A DNA stretch of 64,000 nucleotides from Andrena cerasifolii. Its lineage: Eukaryota > Arthropoda > Insecta > Hymenoptera > Andrenidae. Positions 22,361-34,338 of this stretch are shown here, piece after piece (position 1 is the first letter of the stretch; each line of letters starts with the position of its first letter). The notes beneath the pieces were generated by a model. It had not been told where the DNA came from. It worked only from the letters and a program-made list of their open reading frames with translations, and did not search any database. Both the position numbers and the translations under genes were made by a program. The stretch is taken from NCBI RefSeq assembly GCF_050908995.1, contig NC_135122.1, forward strand, positions 16,656,501 to 16,720,500, in the 5' to 3' direction.

Positions 22361-25300
22361 GGTAACGCTGTGCAAACGAGCGCGATCGAAAGGCAGCGAA
22401 TCGTTGTTCCCCATCAATCATCTAATTGCTCCGTTCGCACCAGGCCGGTTTATCGGCGCTCCGGATTTCTAAGGACCATGGAAATTCGGGGCCGAGGCAG
22501 CGCACGTGCATGTGCGTGGTCGAAGAACTGCCGGTTATCAGTGAACGCTGATAAAACATGTTGTGCCGGTGGCGGGTGGCGTTAATCAATTTTCCATTCA
22601 CCCTGCAATATCTTTCCGCGGTATCGGCGCCGTTGAATGAGGGGGAAAGCCGACGCAAGGGGTTCTGAGATCGCGCGCAGGACCAGCCGGCTCGTAATTA
22701 TCGCTAAATAAGAAAATGGTCCGCTACCAACTTGCTATCGTGCCGACCGAGGTGTATAGAGGCGAACTTTCGCCTCGGTGGCCGTTCACCAAGTTTTAAG
22801 CGATTCGACGCGACGTAGGTGCATTGGAACGTGTTTCATGGAGACGTAACGCACAAATGGAGGAAACACGAGGGTTCCCCCGGGGGAGTTTTTCAAGTCC
22901 GCAGAAGCCATAGGGAGAGTTATTTCAAAACGATTTCGCGGTCCCAGAGAATTCGTTCAGTTTTTTTTACGACGCTCGAATTTTCCCCGGGTGTTTGCGT
23001 TTAACTTGCAGCTTGTGTTTGAAAGCCTTTAAAATTACATCCGGCATCGTTGCCCCTCGGTTTATTCCAATATTTTTAATTTTTTATGGCCCCGACTTCA
23101 CCGTCGGCTAAAAGGAAAAAGCAGAAAATATTATTTCTCGATAAAATTGAAACGGTTGCCCCAACTATTGACAATTTACCCGCCCCCCGCCGCCCACCCC
23201 CACCCCCGAAAGTTTGCTTTAAACGTCACAGGGGAAGCGTTTGAGATTTACCCGACGCTCCGCGTAAAAAACTACGTGTTTTCGATCAGACTTACACGTG
23301 GCGTAAAACACAATTTGCCGGCGAGCGTAAACAAGCATGCACCGAGAAAATATCTCCGAAAGCAAAATTCTCCGCAATGCCCTCTGTTACCGGCGTGCCT
23401 TGCGTCGGGTCGATTCATCGAACTTCCTTTATTTGCCGTGGAACATTCGAAACTTCCACGGTCTAACGGTGTATCGTTCGATGAAACGAAAGAGCAAATA
23501 AAACACCGGCGTGACGTAGCTTGGAAAGGGTGCGTCTACCGTGTCATTTTCGCGAGCCATTCGAATCGTCGTCCGCTCGCGTGTCGCTTTGAGTCGTCGA
23601 AAGCAGAGGCTCCGCAGAAATGGAGGATCTTCGATAAGTCTGCCGGGAGAATACTCGATGGCGCGATGCCTGCGTCTGAGTGAAAAGAAAACGCATACGA
23701 GATCACACGTCGCAGGTAGAACCTGGAACAACCCCTCGTAGTGCGCGGCGGTGGCAACCGCCGTCGAAGCGAGCGGCGTAATCTCGAATCGCTTTGAGGC
23801 ACTAATTTAAATACATATTAATACAACGCGTATGCAATATCCGCCGGGGGGAGGGGAGGAGACACGAGGCATGCACAGAGAGACAGGTAGACAGGCAGGC
23901 ATGCGTGCAACGGGTGCATCAGGGCGCAGACTTTGTCGGTGCCGGCGGGAGATGCACGACTTTGCGTGCCAGCCAATCAACATACCGGGCTATGCATACG
24001 AACGAACCCGTCGACGGCTCCTAACCCGAACAAATTTTAGTCGGCTGAGCACTCGCGGGACGTGCAGTGATATCGTTCTACCCGGCGAGCCACATCGCGT
24101 GGCCGTCGTCGGCTCTCATTGATTCCACCGGCGGCCGGCAAATTGTTTCACGCCGGAAGGGCCTGGCGAGGTCGTACGGATTCGCAGGTGTCCGCCGAGC
24201 ACGATGAAAGAGGGTCGAAACGCTTCGAAAGCGGATCTACGCTATCCTCGCTCGAGGTTTCGTTCTTCAACCCCTCGAGCGCGAAGTGTTTTCTTTTTTG
24301 TAGGGTCTTTCTCTCTGTCCGCCGATCGGGTAATGATTATTTCAATGATCGGAAGCTGGAGCTCGGAAGACTGCCTACTAATTAATTCGCGGTTGAATTT
24401 CGAACCGGGACGCGTTTCTTCTTCGCTGCGCGAAGTTTCGATCGAGCGAGGGACCTGGACGCGAGCTTATTTCGATTCGGGATAGGTACACACGCTGCCA
24501 CTTGGAGACTTATCTCCCCGTGGCGGCAGTTCAAACAGAAAATCTCGATCGTGTATAATAGGAACGTCCGAACGCGGATATAAAAGCACGGACTGTCCGT
24601 ACTGTTCGGGGGTAGCTACTGAATCGATGGCGAAAGTGTTGGAAGTAAAGCATTCCTGAATTCGAAGATACCTGCGCGCTGTTTACCTTTTCAATATTCG
24701 ATTCGCGGTATCGGTTCTCCCTGCTGAAGTGTCGCGCGGAACAGCACCGCGGACATCGTAGAATTTCTATGGCTTCGCGATATGTATTCCTCCGATTTTC
24801 GGATGCTGCGAGCGAGGAACTCTTCTGCTTCGCTTGCTGTTTGAAACCCGTGGGAATGATGCCACTATTTTATTTGAAAGCAGGGGAATGCCCAAACAAA
24901 CAGTAAAGACACTCCTCCACGTGGCGGAATGAATTGAAGTTCGCGCGGCTTCACGTGCCCCGAAGTGAATTCCTCTGCTCGTAAAGAGAATCCAAGTTTC
25001 GCGTTTAAAGTGGCTCGGAACGCATGGACTCTGCTTATCTCGTTCCCCTTATTTTCCCCATTTGTCAGAGCGTTTCCGCAGGGGCAGAACCTAAGTAGGT
25101 ACACACGCGGGGAGCAGCGGCGGGATGTTAGCTTAAATTTGTTTTCCCGAGGTAGGTATTGAGTATTTTGTCGCGGAGAGGAATTCCTCGCTCAGCGCTT
25201 GCCTTTCACCGAGTATCATCGCGTAGAGGGAATATTCGACGGGAGAGGAGAGGACTGTAGAGCCCGGGACGAGAATTTCGTGCCCTTCCTCGCGTGTGAC

Positions 25301-28300
25301 ATCGGGAGCCCACCGATCCACGGTATTTCGCTTGATTTCGCTAAGCATCGTCGCGGCCGAGCACGAGAAAAAGGGATGGGAAAAAGGGAGAAGGAAATTC
25401 CATGCACGGAGCGGAATAGGGGCAGGCCGTTCTTACTGCGTCTTTCCTCCCGTCGTTCCAGCGAATGGAAAAACTTCTGGTATTCCCCTGGTCGACAGCG
25501 AGATCGTAGATTCTTGATGTAGCTTTTGTGCCCGGGGAAAGAGAAATAGCGGGGTGGCGGGAGTGAGGGAAGGTGGAAATCCTTTGGAAAAAGTACCTCA
25601 CCTGGGCGGGCTGCACCGAGGCGCGCTGCTCGCGTTGAAAAAAAAAACTTTCCTTTTTCCCCGTCGGGGTAGGCTTGGCCCCGTGCTTTCTCCCGCGACG
25701 TCTGCGCGCTAGGTGGCCCGTACAAAAACATATTTAAGATGTTATCTCGTGGCCGGGGCCAGCCGCATTCAAAGTTAAGACATTAAATGTACATTAGTGC
25801 CGTTACACGAGCCGCACTCAGCTCACTGCGAGCCAACCTTCTTCCATACCATCCCGCTCTTTTTTCTCCTCGCGGAACAGCCCGGGCCCTTTTAGCGCTG
25901 CTAACAACGAGGAAGCCGCCACGCAAGAAGAGGCACTCGCGTCCGAGTGCAGGATGTACGTACGCGGCCTTGAATCCCGCCAGGATCTCGCGCAAATGCC
26001 TGGCCCGGGCCAGCGTCCAACTCGAATTTAGGCGTGCGAGTCCACGGTTGGTGGAATGCTGAGAGATCGATTGTTGGTCACCGGCCGGGTCGGCTGGGTG
26101 TCTAAAAATAAAAGTTCGCATCTGAAACGTGCCGGTGGAAAATGTGAAACGTTCCTCGCGTATGGATGGACGTTAGAAAGCTATTGGACGAGGGGAATTC
26201 CCTGTTCTCGTTCAAGTGAGCGTTTCTTTCATCGGGCGAAAGTCTCTGGGATGTATGTACTTGATTGTTCCTCCGGTGTCGTAACTCGCTTCCAGCCACG
26301 GAGGAGGGATGGCACAGTTGACAAGCGAATCGTAACAACGCGAGATCGTCATCGACTGTAACGTTGCATTCCCGATGCACTCGTCGCGTCCGCCGTTGTA
26401 ACGCCAAAGAAGCCGTAGAAAAGGTGAAAGCGGAGTCGACGGGATAGGGGTTGAAAGGAGAAACATCCAGCCGAAGCTAAAGTTTCCTCCGCGCCGAACA
26501 CGTGCGACGATCGTTCTTTCGACGATTCCACGCCGACAGGGCCGCTAACGAGCGTGTGTCTTTTTAACGCAACGAACCGGCCGACTGCGAATCGGGAAAC
26601 GCGGAGAAAAATGTGGCTCGCCCGTGGTTTGCTTTGAGCAAACGGAACCAGCGAAAGGAGCGCGGCTCATCGTTGAATTTCCTTCCATAACTGGGGCTGC
26701 GTATAACCTTGGAGAGGAGCTCGGAACTCCGGCTGGAAATAATAGTAACGACACGACTTTATCATAAATGCACAGTTCGGGTGCGAAGCTCGAGGGGAAT
26801 TAGCATTAGCCACTTCACAAACCTACCCCAAGTTCCGCGATAAACGAAAGTGTATAACTGTAGGTATAACAGAAACCATTGGAAATTACACTCATCCGCT
26901 GACAGACCACTGAAATTCATTAAACAAACTTCTCGCTGCGTTCGTGCCTTCGTCTAAACGGCGGTGTAACAGTAGTTCGCCACGAGAGATGGAAAACGTC
27001 GGATCGTCTCCGTGTTACCGCGCAATTTTCCTCTGGGTATACGCTGATCCTTTGTAGAGCCCTCCGCTCTCATTGACTTAGAGAACAACAGAATCCATCA
27101 GGGACGCGTCGCGGTTAGAGCGGAGATCGCGATGACAAAATAATTTCCTCTGGGCCCCTTTGGTGTGCTCGGAAAATAATCTAAATCATCGCCAGGGAAG
27201 GGCTATTTCTTCTGGCGCGAAAGCGGCGAAACTGGGGCAAAACCATTAGCCCGCGACTATGAGATGAAAACACGTTTAAAGGTCTACTAGAAGTCTTCGA
27301 GTTAATTGCCTCCTCGAGAGGGGATGGAATTAGAATTCCCTTTATCTTCCCGCCGAGCCAGCGGTCGATGAAGTCGCGCGATTAAGCGGTACGGTACAGG
27401 CGTTACTGTAAGTATCGTGATTTAGGGGGATGGGGGTATCGAGCGGGGGTGTTACCGTTTCCCATCACGTGCGTACACATGTGTGTCGATGCACCTGGGG
27501 AAATGGGAGCACGACGGCCATGTGACGCACGTAACGCGAGAGCGAGCAAACACCATAATACGGGGTGGTTACTCAAGTCGTAAATGGATACCGGGCTGCT
27601 CGAGTACGCTCGGGGAGTCTATGGATCACTCTTAAGAAATTCCGGCTGTGTGTCGTAAGAATTCTTGAATTTACATCTCCTGGCGTGCGCTGGGAAATCT
27701 TAAAAGCATGCTAATAATAAGATACATATCGATCCAACCGCCTTCCCTCAGCACCGCTTCTCGGCTCCCTAAACTTTCATAGCCACCTGCTATTCCGGCG
27801 ATCGCTGTCCGTCTCCGCTTGTTACGTAAGATTCTCCAATGGCGCGTGCTCTCCGCTTTTCGAAATATGTATAGGTGTATGCACCTATGTACCAGCGCCA
27901 AGCCTTTGAAATACCGCAGCGCTGCCTCGCACGCTTTCTCAACACAATTACTCTTTCTTCATCGCGACGCTATTTTCGCCACGTTCCCAATCCGCGCTCG
28001 ACCGAATATACTTTGCCGCGTATCAGAGGTGGGTGGGCGATACATATGGAGTCACACGTGTGGCTAGGCATGCATACTTCATGAAATAGTAAGTTGAAGG
28101 CGGCATTCGGGACGCGTGTACCGCGCCTAGGTGCGGGGGACGCTTTTGCAAACTCGATTCGATGAGAGCGACGACGGTGGCTTCTCGCGGCCCGTTTAAT
28201 GGCATTTCCGTGCTACCCCACCCCCGAAAAGAGAAATATTAAATTTCGGCACGGGGAGCCCGTGTGTATCCGCGGCGCCGTGTATTCTTAGAAGCAGATA

Positions 28301-29946
28301 GAACGCGATGGTTGGCCCACTTCCGAAAGACCGATAAAACCTGCAGCCCGGCTGCATGCCAGTCGTCCTACTCTTTAACTCCGCCGGGGACTGCGCATCC
28401 TTTCGGTCCCATCTCCCTTCTACCTCTTCTCGGAACTGGGATCACTTACTCACGCGAATTTGGAAACGTCGATACTCTACCGGTACATTTAGCGGGACGG
28501 TTCTGCATCTTCGCGATGGTCGTTTCGTCTGACGGGAAACGGAAAGTCAATGGACAATGAATTTTCGACACCCCTAGACATAAATGATTGCTCTATTATT
28601 AGCGATCTGTAATCATATTCCTGACGACTTTGGTTCGACTTCCTCTACGCTACGAATATTACACAGAAGCACGAATACTACCTACCCACAGGGTTTGTAA
28701 GTGCAATCTCTGAGTCCAGTGAGTTCCGAGGTAACGTTTACACAGGAGCAAGCCTGTACTTTTCCAATGTTTAGGATCGCCAAGCAGACGAACGAACGCG
28801 ATGGAAATTTAAATAATACCCCGTGGTCGGGACGTCCATCGTTCCTATCGCCAGTGCAAACAGAATTCAGAGAAACGGCCACGGTCAAACATTACCTGTA
28901 TCCTGAGAACAATCGGCTACCATGCGGGGGACAGTAGAAATTACCAGGCTACTCGTTGCTCGCGTTACTGTGCAGCTGTCTAGGTGAAAGGAATGCAGCG
29001 AGATACTTCGAGCACACTCGAGTGGTGCGTGGAACGATAACCCCGAGAGTGGAGACTACAAATGTGCTTTCGTCACTCATCACGGGGTTCTACGGACACA
29101 AACACCCGTTCACCTGGCTACGTCTGTGGTTTAATGCACCGGTGCTCAAAAACTATGCGCGGTTCCTCGAAACCTTGACTTTCGACGCTGTAGCACGCTG
29201 TGGTCTTCATCCGCGTTACGTCCACAATTCTGCCACAACAGCTGCGGAACGTAAATTCACGCGGAATCCACGGCCTCGTCGCGGCAGCCCCTGTTTTCTG
29301 CGAACAGTAATAGGGGTGCCGCTGTAAAAACGTCCTGGGTCGTTACCAGTTACATCAGACGCGCGCAACACGCTCGGTCATTCATCTTCCTCCTGATAGC
29401 GCATCTGTTGGTCGCGTTTTCTTCATCTGCCAGCTCGCTGCTCGCAAATTCCGGCACCCTTATTCGAAAACCAGCCCCTACGAGGGACGCAGGGTCCACC
29501 GCCCGTGACTTCCGCACGGTGAATCGTAAACTCGCTCGTTCCCGCTGTTATCGCCCCTTGTTACACGACTTTACAGCTTCCGATGCTCCACGCTGGCCTG
29601 CCCTTAATGCCTAACGCTTCTGTTCGACGAATGCTTTTTACGTCCACGCGAGATTTAAAATTTTTATCTCCCCGACACGATGCAGGCCCGATTTACGAAG
29701 ACGATTATAGCTCGAACAAGTGGGTTATCCCTCTTTCACTGTTTTATTCGTTCTGGCCGCTGTGCCGAGGTTTAATCCCCTCGTTTCAAACCAAGATGCA
29801 GCTATCGCAAGGTAAACCTTTGTGCCGCCAAGGTTTCGGGGTTTGCGAAATATTACGGTGGAAGGCGGTTTCGAAGATAGTCTTCTGTGGTCCTCAATCG
29901 CATAGTTCATGAGACGCGTGAAAGGTCGTACGCTACGAGTGATTGC
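22361..29946. other. GC-rich non-coding stretch, no supported gene
   Basis: This is unique-looking CpG-rich DNA. The longest frame (23147-23683) has no domain or splice support. A TATAAAAG box at 24579-24586 is noted separately. No transposon ends or RNA genes were recognised. Confidence 0.5.
24579..24586 (+). promoter_or_regulatory. TATAAAAG box, possible core promoter
   Basis: A consensus TATA box sits in GC-rich DNA. The region 22-32 bp downstream (ACTGTTCGGGG) lacks a strong initiator. The next ATG, at 24626, opens only a 10-codon frame. It may be a promoter for an unspliced leader or simply chance. Confidence 0.15.
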
Positions 29947-30176
29947 AGATATCTTATAAGGGGACTAGCTTAAAGTTCCCGGCGTTGCCCAGGTTCTATG
30001 TTCTATGTATATCTTTTTTTCGGCGAAGGGGCGGGAGTTCTTTACAAAAAATTCCTAGCGAGCATCTGGGGGCTAAGAGGAATCTGCCTAGCAAATTTCG
30101 TGGTCATAGGTTCAGTGGTTTCAGAGAGATCGTGATTAGTCAGTCAGTTAGTCAAGACTTTCTCTTTTATATCTTC
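29947..30176. mobile_element. Probable transposon tail with TCAG microsatellite-like run
   Basis: The segment includes AAGGGGACTAGCTTAAAG, CCCGGCGTTGCCCAGG, TTCTATGTTCTATGTATATC and a run of TCAG units (around 30137-30152) just before CTTTCTCTTTTATAT. CCGGCGTTGCCC and TCAGTCAG-CTTTCTCTTTTATAT wording recurs in insect interspersed repeats that I remember, but I cannot name the family reliably. No inverted partner was found. It abuts the foldback beginning at 30177. Confidence 0.35.
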
Positions 30177-30702
30177 TTAAGGGGTTATACATAGTCAGCA
30201 GGCTGAAAAGAGGCGAAAGTTTGTGATTTTTTTTTGAAAAAGCGGAAGGACATATTTTTACAGAACTTTTTGCACTTAAAAGAGCAACATTTAAAGAACA
30301 TTTGGTATATTTTTTGTACAAAAATATATACGTTTTTAATAAAAGTACGACATCCAAGAAGCCTCTTTAAAAACGGCGAGCAAGATATCTCAAAAACTAC
30401 TGTATCAATCTTTCTGAAACTTTGTGGGTTTATTTTTTATATAAAAATCTACTAAATGACGGAGGGATTTTATTTTTCCACGAAATTTCAGAAAGATTGG
30501 TGCAGTAGTTTTTGAGATAACTTTCTCACAGTGTTTTAAAAAGGTTTCTTGCATGTCGTTGTATTTTTATTATAAACTTAAATATTTTTCTACAAAAGAA
30601 TTACCAAATGTTCTTTAAATGTTGCTCTTTTAAGTGCAAGAAGTGCTGTAAAAATATATGCTTCTGCTTTTACAAAAAAAATCAGAAACTTTTGTGTAAC
30701 GG
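30177..30702. mobile_element. Foldback element, arms ~220 bp, possible TTAA end
   Basis: The arms at about 30213-30436 and 30470-30702 are inverted complements at most positions. Long shared words include TTGCACTTAAAAGAGC, AACATTTAAAGAACATTTGG, ATCTCAAAAACTACTG and CAATCTTTCTGAAA. The left outer edge reads TTAA-GGGGTTATACATAG, similar to the TTAA-GGGG end of the element at 43188. The right outer edge looks truncated (GTTACACAAAAG inverted). No protein is encoded. It would fold into a long hairpin if transcribed. Confidence 0.75.
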
Positions 30703-31098
30703 GGGTTGCTCGGTTTTGCATAATCAGGTTTAATACAACAATACAGCATGGAACTACAAGAATGTCAAAGGAACAAGGAACTTTAACAAGGGCAATTAGT
30801 ATCTCGATCCGCCTGCCCGTAGAGGCGTCTGGCTCTCGAATGACAGCTTGACAGGCGATCGATCGGATCGCCTTCTTCGCGCTCATCTTCTTGCTTCTGT
30901 CGCGAGCACCAGCAGGCCCTGGATTCCATCCATAGAGTGCTCGCAACAATATACAGCAGAAAGTGTTTGTGTGTTTGTATGTCACTTAAAAACTTCCGAA
31001 CGTTAAACTGTGGGGTCACGAAATGTGTCCCAGCTCATTATGCCTAGCTAATCCAGATAAATGTGACTATTTTCACAAACAAATAATAAAAAAATTTT
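30703..31098. other. Mixed-composition stretch, nothing recognised
   Basis: This is a short interval between two repeat copies. The antisense frame 30590-30985 runs into the foldback arm and is not credible as a gene. Confidence 0.35.
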
Positions 31099-31248
31099 AC
31101 GCCAGATTTACACAGTGCAAATGATAAGGCGCCGACTTAAAAAATATGAGAGTCGTAGATTAAATAAGAGAAAAAATTATTTTTTACTTTTTAGTGCATT
31201 TTTATTATTTTGAAGTCGGTTTTAATTTTTTTTTTTAATTTTTTTATT
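31099..31248. mobile_element. Half copy of the palindromic MITE (copy 2)
   Basis: The centre and one arm of the MITE at 6722-6960 are repeated here: GCCAGATTTACACAGTGCAA, ATATGAGAGTCGTAGATTAA, TTTTTTACTTTTTAGTGC and GAAGTCGGTTTTAA. They match the reverse complement of the first copy's left arm with a few substitutions and small indels. The opposite arm is missing, so this is a truncated copy. Confidence 0.8.
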
Positions 31249-32674
31249 CAAGATCATTTCGGGTCGGTTGGAAGTTGTTCCGCAAAATGTGCGTAAAGGC
31301 GGAAACGGGCGAAAATTGATTGAAAGATGAACTCGATACGTAGGAATCGATATTAGGATCCTGTGAGATGTCTCCCTTTGAATTGCTGGCGCAGGCTGGA
31401 GGGTCTCCACTACAGTTATCACCGATTGCGGATGCTTGAGATGGCGAGAAGGTCGAGCGTGGAGCGCCTTAATGCGCGGGAGCACTCTAATTTCGCCTTT
31501 TCAGCCCCGCAGCCCAAGGTTGAAATGCAATATCGCCGGTGGTGGGACGAGGCACGAAGTATTCCCGACATTTCCAAACTATTTCCAAAGACGGATTTCT
31601 TCCTCCACGCCCTCAGGCCGCTGGGGGAATCGGACTCGAATTCCGTTCCAGCTGCTAACGATCAGCCGATCGTTTGCACCTTTAATTAATGCCCGGCGCG
31701 CTCCTTCGATTTACCCACTAAATTAAAACTATGCGGTAATTGATCTGTTCCGAGCAGAGACTCGCGATCCGAGGTCTCCGTGCCCGGAGACCCTCGATCC
31801 TCAGCTTCCACTTCAGAATTTATATCGTGATTTAAAATCGGATTTACTTAGCTCCGAATGCTTCCGGGCATACAACAGCCCAACCTGCGCAGAAAATACC
31901 GTGAAAATCCTTCGGAGCGGAACCCCTTCAGCAGCGGTGATCTGGAACCTTTAAATTCCACGCCTCGCGCTTGGCGTCCCGCTAACCAATGAGCGAAAGC
32001 AACGGCTTTTCTTTCCTCCCAGAATGCCATAGCCGCGAGTCGCAGCCCAATTAGTCCACGCACACTTGTGTACAGTGTTTCGGCGGGTGAAAGGAGCGAG
32101 GTTATTCAAAGATTCCCGCGGAGCCCCGTGAAAAGCTGGAGGAGGGTAAGGTTATCCGTTCCTGCCCGTCCGTCGACCTCCCCCCCCCCCATCATTTTGC
32201 AACGATAAATTACGCGGGCGTATAATTGCAAAAGGTCGGAGAGGGAAAGTGGCGGGCCGTTACACTTTGAATGTGGGTCAAGAGCCAGCGGTTGTACCGC
32301 GGCCCGAACAGTAACAAAATGTTTAATTGCACCGCCCCTTCTAGAGCATTTTCCCTGAGGTCTCACCCTTTTCTCTCCGTCGCCCGTCCACGTCGTCCTT
32401 GCCGGGACGCTATCGTCTTTCAGTGAAAGGCACTCGCTGCCTGACAGCAGGATGGAGAACCGTTTGTCCACGGCCTGAAAGGATTACGGCCGGCCCCGCT
32501 GTCTCGCAATTATACCGGGGCGAAATTAGTGCCGTAACGACGGTTTTCTGGCCGTCTCGCGAAGGACCAGCCTCCGCTGGTCGAAATTTTCAGTAACAAC
32601 TTTTACACGGTGATTAAACGGAACAACCGTGTGATTCGAGGGCTTTCTCGCCCGGAAGGGTTGCGCGGAAAGAG

Positions 32675-32682
<8 letters not shown>

Positions 32683-32710
<28 letters not shown>
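32683..32710. repeat. (AG)14 microsatellite
   Basis: Fourteen AG units are uninterrupted, with imperfect AGAG/ATAG units extending to about 32671 on the left and 32716 on the right. It reads as GAGAG, the binding word of GAGA-factor type proteins in insects, though length alone explains it as a simple repeat. Confidence 0.9.
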
Positions 32711-32716
<6 letters not shown>

Positions 32717-33053
32717 GGACTGCAACGATGAAACGAAATCGCGAATAAATATGTCACTTTGCTTGACATAAGTCTTGGGATATCGTGCACGCGACTGGCT
32801 AGATTCCATAAGGTTATCAATGGGAAGATGCATGGAAATTGCGCCGGTTGGCTCAGCTCCACGGGACCTGAAGAACAACGCGCCAGCGCCGGACATCCTT
32901 TATACAATTATAGTTTTTGCGCGACACTATCCACTCGGAAATATGGACGCGAAAAGAGGCGGGGGCCCGGGAGGGTGACGGAGGGGCTGTGGAACGCGGA
33001 GGGGGTGGTGGATGCAGCAGGGTGAAAGGAAGCTGGTAAAGGAAAGTCAGAGA

Positions 33054-33074
33054 GGGTTGGGGGTGGGAGCAGGG
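33054..33074 (+). other. G-quadruplex-prone motif
   Basis: Four G-runs with short loops occur in order: GGG TT GGGGG T GGG AGCA GGG. This fits the standard G3+N1-7 pattern on the plus strand. It lies in a generally G-rich tract from 32955 to 33090. Function is unknown. Confidence 0.6.
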
Positions 33075-34338
33075 ACTGGCGGAGGGTAGATAATAGCCAG
33101 GATAGAATTGTTCCAGGAGCAAAAAACCAATCCATCCCGTCGTGTTATCGGATGGTAGAGGCGATCGCTGGTGGAGGGACGACCGGGGGAGGGGGCAAGT
33201 GCCCTTCCACACCCGACCATCCTTCTGGAAATGCCCCTCCGCTGGAATAGGTTTCGGTCGTGTAACGCCGAAATACGTGGGAACGAGCGTGCAATTGCAG
33301 TTACAATAACGCCGCGAACGCTAGTCGCGCGCGGATCGTTGGGTGACGCGACGTTGGCTTTTATTTAGAACGAATGTACCCCGCCCGTGTAATTTCCCGT
33401 CCCGTTGTTTTCGATGGGTTCCGGCTGGCTGCGTCGTCATTGAATATTATGTAAATACGATTGCTGGTTCGGTGAGCGCGCCGACGTCCGTCGGCCGCGT
33501 TACATTTTTAATAACAGCGCGGCGGTACGCGCGCTCCATCCCCCGGGGGCCCGGTGCCTTCCGTCGAAGCGGGACGCGCCGATCGACCAACAAACCTTGT
33601 TAATGCCCGCGCTTTTTTATCGCTCTAACAAGCGACCAGATACGAGGTCAGTTTTTTACGACCGGCGCTTTTTAACTGTTTTGACAGAATCCCTCGATGA
33701 AACGCCATGCAGCACCACTTCGGCACGCGGCCCCGCGCGTTCGCCAAGTTTTAATTGCAGATGGCGTCGGGAGCTCGCGGGTTGGCAAATTAAACTAATT
33801 GCGAGTAATAAGTGTAAATAATTACTGTTCGATGGCGAAACGTCGGCGGGTGACGCGGGCGGATATTTTTAACCCTCCAGCGGCATTCTGGAAATTATCC
33901 GGCGCAGGGAGGGCACGGATGGATGGTGGCGAAGTTTCAGTTTGTTGCAAGTTCGGGTGGCTTCGAGCGCGAAGATCGCCCGGTCGCGGCCTTCATAAAT
34001 TATGCATCGCAGCGGGTGTATTAAAAGTAACGTAGCTTCAATTAAAATTCGCCCCTAACTGGCTCACCACCGCAATGCGGCGGATCCTTCAAGTGCAATT
34101 CGTGTTCTTCATTGCATCGGCGCTCATAGCTACGGGGTTCAAAATAACCGCGACTGGAGAAGCTACCTTTTCCACCAGACGAAGGAAACAAAGAAAATAA
34201 ACGAAACCCTCTTGGCAATCACAACGAATGGACCATTCGGGATTCGTTCGAACTTCTACGAAGCGTTTTACCAACATTCGGCTTACAAGACCACGGTGGA
34301 ACTTGGTGGCATCGAAAGTGTATAATCGAGGGTTAAGT

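Larger units (their letters stand above)
31249..34338. other. GC-rich non-coding stretch with microsatellite and G-rich runs
   Basis: No gene is supported. The segment contains an (AG)n microsatellite at 32683-32710, a C11-type run near 32179-32189 and G-quadruplex-prone tracts around 32958-32985 and 33054-33074. An acceptor-like TCTTTCAG near 32414 precedes an open frame, but no donor or domain supports an exon. Confidence 0.5.

Noticed and set aside
23147..23683. 178-codon plus-strand frame
   Set aside because: No motif or signal is present and there is no start context or splice evidence.
32405..32540. Acceptor-like TCTTTCAG followed by an open frame in the right phase
   Set aside because: There is no consensus donor, domain or conserved-looking sequence. 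Probably chance.
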